Positions 57,801-64,000 of a stretch of DNA of 64,000 nucleotides are shown here, one piece after another. The notes under the pieces were generated by a model that did not search any database, was not told where the DNA came from, and saw nothing but the letters and a program-made list of their open reading frames with translations. This DNA comes from Topomyia yanbarensis (taxonomy: Eukaryota > Arthropoda > Insecta > Diptera > Culicidae). Within the stretch, counting starts at the first letter, position 1. Each line of letters opens with the position of its first letter. The DNA lies in assembly GCF_030247195.1 (NCBI RefSeq), contig NC_080670.1, forward strand, positions 96,197,416-96,261,415, in the 5' to 3' direction. A program made the position numbers and the translations under genes.

Positions 57801-58551
57801 TTACGTCGCAGAATTAGCTGCCATTCAGTATACTCTCGGGATCATTGACACCCTGCCCTCAGACCATTACTTCATCGTTTCGGATAGTCTCAGCTCCATT
57901 GAGGCCATCCGTGCGGCGAAGCCTGGAAAGCACTCACCGTATTTCCTGGGGAAAATACGGGAATATCTGAGTGCTTTATCTGAAAAATCTTACCAGATTA
58001 CCTTGGTTTGGGTCCCGTCACATTGTTCTATTGCGGGCAATGAGAAGGCGGACTCTTTAGCCAAGGTGGGCGCATTAGAAGGCGACACTTACGAAAGACC
58101 AATTTGCTTCAACGAATTTTTCAGTATCTCTCGTCAGAGGACGCTCGATAGTTGGCAAACCTCATGGAGCAATGGGCATCTGGGACGGTGGCTACATTCC
58201 ATTATCCCGAAGGTATCAACGAATGCTTGGTTTAAGGGGTTGGATGTGAACCGGGACTTTATTCGTACGATGTCAAGGATCATGTCCAACCATTACTCGT
58301 TTGACGCGCATCTCCGTCGTATAGGGCTTGCTGAAAATAATCATTGTGTTTGTGAGAACGGCTATCACGACATCGAGCATGTTGTTTGGCTGTGCGCAGA
58401 GTACTGTGTTGCCAGGTCCCAACTAATAGATTCCCTTCGGGCCCGAGGTAGATCACCCTATGTGCCAGTCCGGGACGTCCTGGCAAGCCGTGACCACCCC
58501 TATATTTTTCTTATCTATATCTTTTTGAAAACCATTGATGTCCAAGTTTAA
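54865..58551 (+). CDS. I-like ORF2: endonuclease, reverse transcriptase and RNase H
   Basis: 1228 residues. Endonuclease (about 1-230): LQWNCRSIIPKIDSL, LCETWL, GDFNSHGTGWG, SDHLPI. RT (about 480-760): NNKAPGPDRIKFNLLK, FLDIKGAFDSVS, GLPQGSCLSPLLYNFYVND, catalytic QLADDGVV (Leu in place of the usual Phe/Tyr before ADD). RNase H (about 945-1080): FYTDGSILDGSTGFG, YVAELAAIQ, IVSDSLSS, VWVPSHCSIAGNEKADSLA, so all four acidic positions are present. C-terminal finger CVCENGYHDIEHVVWLC. No stop or frameshift. Likely capable of target-primed reverse transcription. Confidence 0.93.
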   Translation: MANLLDGIRDLITVLQWNCRSIIPKIDSLKHLLNYNHCDAFSLCETWLTSNINLNFHDFNIIRLDREDSYGGVLLGIKKCYSFNRINLPSTPGIEVVACQTTIKGKDLCIASIYIPPRAMMGYRRFSNVIEHLPSPRLLLGDFNSHGTGWGCLYDDNRSSTIQDLCDNFNMTILNTGEMTRIPRPPAQASALDISLCSTSLRLDCKWKVISDPHGSDHLPIVIAITTGSRPSTPINVPYDLTRNIDWKSYAAEISKTIDSTQILPPEEEYKFLSNSILDSAIQTQTKRVPDVNTQKRSPNPWWDKECSDVYAEKAAAYKTFRNDGLVASYRVYAILEKRMKNLMKAKKRSYWRRFVDGLTRETSMSTLWGTARRMRNRNSTNESVEYSNRWIFDFAKKVCPDSAPAQKIYRAASPYNTANETPFTMVEFSLALLSCNNKAPGPDRIKFNLLKNLPDSAKRRLLNLFNRFLEGNIVPHDWRQVRVIAIQKPGKPASDHNSYRPIAMLSCIRKLFEKMILFRLDNWVETNGLLSDTQFGFRKGKGTNDCLALLSTEIQMAYANKEQMASVFLDIKGAFDSVSINILYEKLHQHGLSPILNNFLLNLLSEKQMHFSHGDLSTSRFSYMGLPQGSCLSPLLYNFYVNDIDECLVNSCTLRQLADDGVVSITGPKAVDLQGPLQDTLDNLSAWALQLGIEFSTEKTELVVFSRKREPAQLQLQLMDQTIAQASTFKYLGVWFDSKGTWGCHIRYLKQKCQQRINFFRTITGTWWGAHPGDLIRLYQTTILSVLEYGCFCFRSAANIHFIKLERIQYRCLRIALGCMHSTHTMSLEVLAGVLPLKNRFWDLSYRLLIRCDILNPLVIANCERLVELNSQTRFMSLYFDYMAQNINSSTYNVNRAHLLDTSDPTVFFDTSMKEEICGIPDHIRPQVVPNIFYNKYHQVDCAKMFYTDGSILDGSTGFGIFNENLAASFKLNDPASIYVAELAAIQYTLGIIDTLPSDHYFIVSDSLSSIEAIRAAKPGKHSPYFLGKIREYLSALSEKSYQITLVWVPSHCSIAGNEKADSLAKVGALEGDTYERPICFNEFFSISRQRTLDSWQTSWSNGHLGRWLHSIIPKVSTNAWFKGLDVNRDFIRTMSRIMSNHYSFDAHLRRIGLAENNHCVCENGYHDIEHVVWLCAEYCVARSQLIDSLRARGRSPYVPVRDVLASRDHPYIFLIYIFLKTIDVQV

Positions 58552-59231
58552 TACATTTTACCCTCTCTCATTCACAGTAGAATCTCACCAACCTATCCCT
58601 GTATCTACAATATGGCATTGCTTCACGAGTCTTCGGTGCACACTCTTCTTGATAACCGTCTATCCAGAACATCATGACATACCGCACATGCAGATGATAT
58701 AGAGTGCCAATAATTATCCGAAATATCGACCCTCCCCTCGCCCCTGCGATTACAGGCTGGAAACTACAACACTACAACAAAGTGTGCATATCCGCCACAA
58801 TGATCAATCAGCAAACGACGATGTCAATTACACAATATGTATCCCACTTCCTACCTTTGTCCTTTACTTACATAAGAGGGGAGCAAGCCGCCCCTAAATA
58901 CGGCTTTCCCTTCCCCCACTAACATGTGACATGTAATATAAAAAAAATGAATTATCGGCCTCGTTAAGCTACAGCATTTGGGCCTAAATAAACGTATTTT
59001 AAGATAAAAAAAAAAAAAAAAAAAAATTCTCGGAGTAAGTCAAAAACTATTGAAACGAATTAACAAAAGTAATTATCCTTGAATCATAGAATATTTCTAC
59101 ATTGTTCGACGTGGAATTCTTCTAGTAAATTTGTAATAAAATTTCTTGCAACAATCAACTTTATTGTCCAACAATAAATTAGTTAATTAACATTTCGTGT
59201 TACTGTTTCTATGAGCAATATAAGAAATCTT

Positions 59232-60815
59232 ATTTTTTTTTATCTTAAAATACGTTTATTTAGGCCCAAATGCTGTAGCTTAACGAGGCCGATAATTCAT
59301 TTTTTTTATATTACATGTCACATGTTAGTGGGGGAAGGGAAAGCCGTATTTAGGGGCGGCTTGCTCCCCTCTTATGTAAGTAAAGGAAAAAGGTAGGAAG
59401 TGGGATACATATTGTGTAATTGACATCGTCGTTTGCTGATTGATCATTGTGGCGGATATGCACACTTTGTTGTAGTGTTGTAGTTTCCAGCCTGTAATCG
59501 CAGGGGCGAGGGGAGGGTTGATATTTCGGATAAATATTGGCACTCTATATCATCTGCATGTGCGGTATGTCATGATGTTCTGGATAGACGGTTATCAAGA
59601 AGAGTGTGCACCGAAGACTCGTGAAGCAATGCCATATTGTAGATACAGGGATAGGTTGGTGAGATTCTACTGTGAATGAGAGAGGGTAAAATGTATTAAA
59701 CTTGGACATCAATGGTTTTCAAAAAGATATAGATAAGAAAAATATAGGGGTGGTCACGGCTTGCCAGGACGTCCCGGACTGGCACATAGGGTGATCTACC
59801 TCGGGCCCGAAGGGAATCTATTAGTTGGGACCTGGCAACACAGTACTCTGCGCACAGCCAAACAACATGCTCGATGTCGTGATAGCCGTTCTCACAAACA
59901 CAATGATTATTTTCAGCAAGCCCTATACGACGGAGATGCGCGTCAAACGAGTAATGGTTGGACATGATCCTTGACATCGTACGAATAAAGTCCCGGTTCA
60001 CATCCAACCCCTTAAACCAAGCATTCGTTGATACCTTCGGGATAATGAAATGTAGCCACCGTCCCAGATGCCCATTGCTCCATGAGGTTTGCCAACTATC
60101 GAGCATCCTCTGACGAGAGCTACTGAAAAATTCATTGAAGCAAATTGGTCTTTCGTAAGTGTCGCCTTCTAATGCGCCCACCTTGGCTAAAGAGTCCGCC
60201 TTCTCATTGCCCGCAATAGAACAATGTGACGGGACCCAAACCAAGGTAATCTGGTATGATTTTTCAGATAAAGCACTCAGATATTCCCGTGTTTACGGAT
60301 GGCCTCAATGGAGCTGAGACTATCCGAAACGATGAAGTAATGGTCTGAGGGCAGGGTGTCAATGATCCCGAGAGTATACTGAATGGCAGCTAATTCTGCA
60401 ACGTAAATTGAAGCAGGATCATTGAGTTTGAATGAGGCAGCAAGATTTTCGTTGAAGATTTTGGCGCAGTCGATTGATGGTATTTGTTATAGAAAATATT
60501 TGGGATCACTTGTGGGCGAATATGATCCGGAATTCCACGAATCTCTTCCTTCATGGATGTATCGAAAAATACAGTTGGATCAGAAATATCTAAGAGATGA
60601 GCACGGTTGACGTTATACGTAGATGAATTGATGCTCTGTGCCATGTAATCGAAGTACAAGGACATGAATCGGGTCTGAGAATTAAGCTCGACAAGCCTTT
60701 CGCAATTTGCAATCACCAATGGGTTCAGAATATCGCATCGAATGAGCAATCGATATGAGAGGTTCCAGAATCGATTTTTCAGCGGAAGAACGCCCGCCAG
60801 CACTTCGAGACTCAT
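59232..60815 (-). mobile_element. 5'-truncated I-like LINE in opposite orientation, internally deleted
   Basis: On the minus strand it begins in the RT-RNase H connection (MSLEVLAGVLPLKNRFWNLS) and runs to the 3' tail and A run (T run at 59231-59239). The 3' UTR is nearly identical to that of 53052-59025. A 48-bp deletion near 60465 removes the first RNase H motif (TDGS), and a second deletion of about 40 bp near 60290 precedes the VWVPSH motif, so it is dead. Clear flanking TSDs are not visible; AAATCTT and AAATGTT may be a decayed pair. Confidence 0.85.
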
Positions 60816-61906
60816 CGTAAATGTTTGAATGTATTAAAATATCAATTTTTATAATGTACTACCGTCCAACCCCGCCATCTCCTTTTTCACAAAATTAGTG
60901 AATTTTGAAATTTTATGGAGAAAGGTTAAAATTTATTGATTTTGTATTGTAATGTCATATTAGACTGTAGTATAAATTATTGTTAAACTACTGTTTTGGT
61001 ACAATGAAAAAAATGGCTTTTAGTCAACACATTATTATGGTAGTGCATTCACGTTCATATATTTCACTATACACCACAACATCATATTATCCCCCGAAAA
61101 TATGATGAACCACCGCCTGAAACTAGATGGTGATGATGTAACAGGTGTGATCTGTGTCCGTCCAAGTTGTTTTTAGGTATTCTTTTCTGAACCAAGCGCT
61201 GCAGAGTGTGTGGCAAACCATTATGGTCGTTATCTTCCACTTACTATTGGACCTGAATTAAAGACTTTTACACAAGAAAAATTCACGCATTGCCTTTCTT
61301 TTTGAATCTTACTTTCCACAGTTCCATTTGTTCGCTGTGTTTCCTCATACATTCTATGCAGATTTTTAGTTTTTTGATTTGACCCATCAATCTGATCCTG
61401 GGACACATCATGACAGCTTGACATAATGCTATATCTACCAGTTCAATCCAAGTTGCTTCGATGCACTTATTTTTACTTTCACGCAGTAAATATACAGCAT
61501 GATCATAAATATGTGTTATTGAATTCAAACAAATACTGTTCATTGCATCAAACGACAAAATAATTGGTGTGAATCAAGGTTTGAAAATACATTTTCATTA
61601 AAACAACAATAAACTTTTAATTTCAATAATTCTGTTGTAATTTCAGTAAACTTTAAATAAGTGTTATTTAATTCAATCATCGCGAGACCCTATTTTTTAC
61701 ATTTTCCTTTGCTTTGCTTCCTTTCTACGAATAGCAACGTTGCCGTCAGTTGGAAGAAGTTATCAAATATACGCACTTGCTATAAACCGAAACGATAAGT
61801 TTCCATTTCCCAACCTGTTTACGAACCGCCGGTGCGGTGTCGTGTTATGATGGCGGTTAGCAAATCGCTTTTACCCACGCTCCGGTGCTGTTAGTCTTAT
61901 TGTTTT

Positions 61907-63475
61907 CAGTCGATCTTTTGGTATCGATGTTTGACAACAAAGATTTTTTTTATTTAAAATAATCGATGTGGCCAAATCGATTTTATTGTGGTACGAAGAA
62001 TGGCCGCTTGATGAACGAAAGTTTTCGTAAATTTTACTTATTTAGTTTACTTTGCACGAATGTAATCGTTGATAACGACATTATTTTTCGTGAAAGAAAC
62101 GAAATGTTTTGTTTATTTTAATACACGTTTATGTATATAACGAACCATTTCGTTGGTCGCACCAATTCATTTCGTTTATTTTAGAAAAGTTTGCAGTCGA
62201 TCTTTTGGGATCGATGTTTGACAACATCGATTTTTTTAAATTTCAAAAAATCGATGTGGCCAAATCGATTTTATTGTAGTACGAAGAAATGATCGCCTGA
62301 TGAACGAAAGTTTTCGTAAATTTTACTTATTTAGTTTGCATTGCACGAATGTTATCGTTGATAAAGACATCATTTTTCGTGAATGAAACGAAACGTTTCG
62401 TTTATTTTAATAAACGTATATGTATATTACGAGCGATTTCATTGCCCACACGAATGTATTTCGTTCATCTTAGGAAAGTTTTCGTATTTATTAGCATATT
62501 ATTTTTTCAATCGATATTTTAGGATCGATGTTTGACAACAACGATTTTTCAACTAACTAAAAGGATCGATCTAGCAAAATCGATTTTATTTCAACCTGCT
62601 CACCTCTATTGAGGACTAGAAAGATTGTGGTGTGAAATAATGGCCGCTTGATGAACGAAAGTTTCCGTAAATTTTACATATTTGGTATACATTGCAGGAA
62701 TGTTATCGTTGATAACGACATTATTTTTCTTGAATGAAACGAAATGAACGATTTCGATGGTTCGCTGGCCGCACGAATTCATTTCGCTTATTTTAGAAAA
62801 ATTTTCGTATTTATTAGCCTCTTATTGCTTTCAGTCGATCTTTTGGGATCGATGTTTGACAACATCGATTTTTTTTAATTTAAGAAAATCGATGTGGCCA
62901 AATCGATTTTATTGTGATACGAAGAAATGGCCGCTTGATGAACAAAAGTTTTCGTAAATTTTACTTATTTAGTGTACACTGCACAACTATTATCGTCGAT
63001 AACAACCTTGTTTTGGGGAATGAAACAAAATGTTTCGTTTATTTTCATAAACGTTTATGTATATTACGAGAGATTTCGTTGGTCGCACGAATTCATTTCG
63101 TTCATCTTAAAAAAGTTTTCGTATAAAAGATCGACTGAAAAAAGTTATGCTAATACCTTTTTTCATTCGATCTTTTAGGATCGATGTTTAACAGAGGCAA
63201 CAACGATTTTTTAACTAACTAAAAGGATCGATCTGGCAAAATCGATTTTATTTCAACCTGCTCACCTCTATTGAGGACTAGAAAGATTGTTGTGAAAAGA
63301 ATTATCTAGTGTACACGGAACGATTGTTATCGTTGATAAGGACATTATTTTTCGTGAATGAATCGAAACGATTCGTTTATTTCAGTAAATATTTGAGTAT
63401 ATTACGAACGACTTCGTTAGTCGCACGAATTCATTTCGTTCATCTAAGAGAAGTTTTCTTATTTAATATTATATT
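61907..63475 (+). repeat. Tandem satellite of five ~0.29-0.33-kb monomers, two types
   Basis: Monomers start with CAGTCGATCTTTTGGGATCG-like sequence at 61907, 62194, 62508, 62832 and 63164. Monomers 3 and 5 share an extra segment (CAACCTGCTCACCTCTATTG...) absent from 1, 2 and 4, giving the order A-A-B-A-B. Each contains paired AAAATCGATGTGGCCAAATC-type hairpins and many ACGAA/TTCGT pentamers. No coding function. Confidence 0.85.
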
Positions 63476-63480
63476 ATTTT

Positions 63481-63648
63481 GACATTGCGCTGGCAGAGAA
63501 AAACTTAAACTTATCCATACAAAACCAACTAGCAGCTCGCGATGGCTCAACTGAATCCGTACTGCTCCAGTTTCTGGATCAGCTGGAAGCGAAAGAGGTT
63601 CAGAAAATCTTCCTGAAACCGGCTGACACGGATACGACTACTAAATAG
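63481..63648 (+). CDS. Coding-like segment of unknown identity (possible terminal exon)
   Basis: In frame: DIALAEKNLNLSIQNQLAAR then GSTESVLLQFLDQLEAKEVQ, ending KPADTDTTTK-TAG at 63646. Its base composition and amphipathic protein contrast with the AT-rich satellite on either side. A possible acceptor GCTGGCAG ends at 63496, after a T-rich stretch. It could be the last exon of a host gene, or a captured gene fragment within a repeat. No family is recognised. Confidence 0.35.
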   Translation, partial: DIALAEKNLNLSIQNQLAARDGSTESVLLQFLDQLEAKEVQKIFLKPADTDTTTK

Positions 63649-64000
63649 TCAGACCGAGACCGTCGTGATGATCAACAATTATCTGACGTATAGCAACAAT
63701 GACTCCATATTCTACCTCTATTGAAGCGCTTTTGACGTTGACGATTTGACGAATGGTGCTCGTAAATATTATAAAGATATTCGTATATAGCAGCGAACAA
63801 TTCGTTTGCCGAACGAAGCCTTTTCGTAAAAAGTCAACGAAAGTCGTTTCGTGGTTTTCACGAAAAACTCGTAATAAAAAATAAAAGTGTTTCAATAGAA
63901 CTACGAACGATTCATAATATGTACGAAAAATTCGTATATATTATGAAAACTTTCGGAACGAAATTAATTCCTAGCGATTTACGAATATATTCTATCAGTG
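63649..64000. other. TTCGT/ACGAA-rich AT sequence, no gene
   Basis: Continues the ACGAA/TTCGT motif bias of the satellite without a clear monomer. No coding sequence recognised. Confidence 0.45.

Larger units (their letters stand above)
53052..59025 (+). mobile_element. Full-length, apparently intact I-like LINE
   Basis: Bounded by ATTCTCGGAGTA (ending 53051, and 59026-59037). The mirror arm near 43060-43080 shows the corresponding uninterrupted site. It begins CATTCGTAAC, has a 435-bp 5' UTR, ORF1, an 8-base overlap, ORF2 with RNase H, a 450-bp 3' UTR and (A)20 or so. ORF1 with three zinc knuckles and ORF2 with RNase H point to the I group of clades. Intact frames, long poly-A and clean TSD suggest a young insertion. 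Confidence 0.92.
50628..61896 (-). mobile_element. Right arm of large inverted repeat 2 (TIR-bounded element with nested LINEs)
   Basis: Bounded by GACTATCAGCACCGG (50628) and CCGGTGCTGTTAGTC (ending 61896), each next to TTA (50625-50627 and 61897-61899), consistent with a 3-bp TSD. With the LINEs at 53052-59025 and 59232-60815 removed it is about 3.7 kb. It mirrors the left arm, including GCACCGGTCGTTGGTAAATA near 50715 and its inverted partner near 61820. No transposase recognised. Confidence 0.65.

Overview
This is a eukaryotic, AT-rich and very transposon-dense window. Every non-LTR clade seen (R1-like, I-like with RNase H, CR1-like with a PHD-finger ORF1, LOA-like debris) is typical of insects. 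The overall look, including the R1 and LOA style remains and tRNA-like SINE units, suggests a mosquito or another nematoceran fly with an expanded genome. That assignment is inference. Only one convincing host coding exon is present: a beta-1,3-galactosyltransferase (GT31) exon on the minus strand at 38650-39748, with a good acceptor and donor. Nearly everything else is mobile DNA or its debris.

Layout. 1-276: Helitron/Helentron-like repeat with an AT microsatellite. 1196-25754: a large inverted repeat. Its left arm (1196-3285 plus 15611-16648) mirrors its right arm (19579-25754) around a 2.9-kb spacer with a perfect 37-bp hairpin and a 300-bp pentanucleotide array. The left arm is split by a nest of insertions that can be read layer by layer from target-site duplications (TSDs). 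A short LINE-like element with ORF1 only (3286-15610) received a TA-flanked MITE (14736-15389) and a complete R1-like element (4185-14617). That R1 element was hit in its ORF2 by a second, 5'-truncated copy of its own family (7677-12384). The right arm is split by a hAT-like element (19939-22843) holding a second copy of the same MITE (20127-22277), which holds a truncated I-like element (20638-22105).

25757-38600: a long-TIR element flanked by TTAA, a decayed CR1 element (27294-31790), an AT microsatellite, LOA/R1 debris, a head-to-head array of tRNA-like SINE units (34025-35840), a decayed envelope-like fragment (36190-36593), a truncated I-like element, a small hairpin MITE and a second Helitron-like repeat. 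38650-39748: the GT31 exon. 40781-40832: an unusually complete core promoter (CRE, TATA, Inr) directly upstream of the second large inverted repeat.

40946-61896: second inverted repeat. Left arm 40946-46024, right arm 50628-61896. Both share outer TIRs beginning GACTATCAGCACCGG, and an intact CR1 element (46024-50590) lies between them. The right arm carries a full-length I-like element with two open reading frames (53052-59025) and, 200 bp away in the opposite direction, a truncated copy of the same family (59232-60815). 61907-63475: a tandem satellite of about 0.3-kb monomers with two alternating types. 63481-63648: a short coding-like segment of unknown identity.

The elements are related to one another. 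The I-like elements and the ORF1-only element share a conserved 3' tail, so the ORF1-only element was probably copied by I-like reverse transcriptase. The intact I-like and CR1 elements look recent. The R1 nest, the decayed CR1 and the LOA/env debris are older. All calls are by eye from translation and base pairing; no database search was possible.
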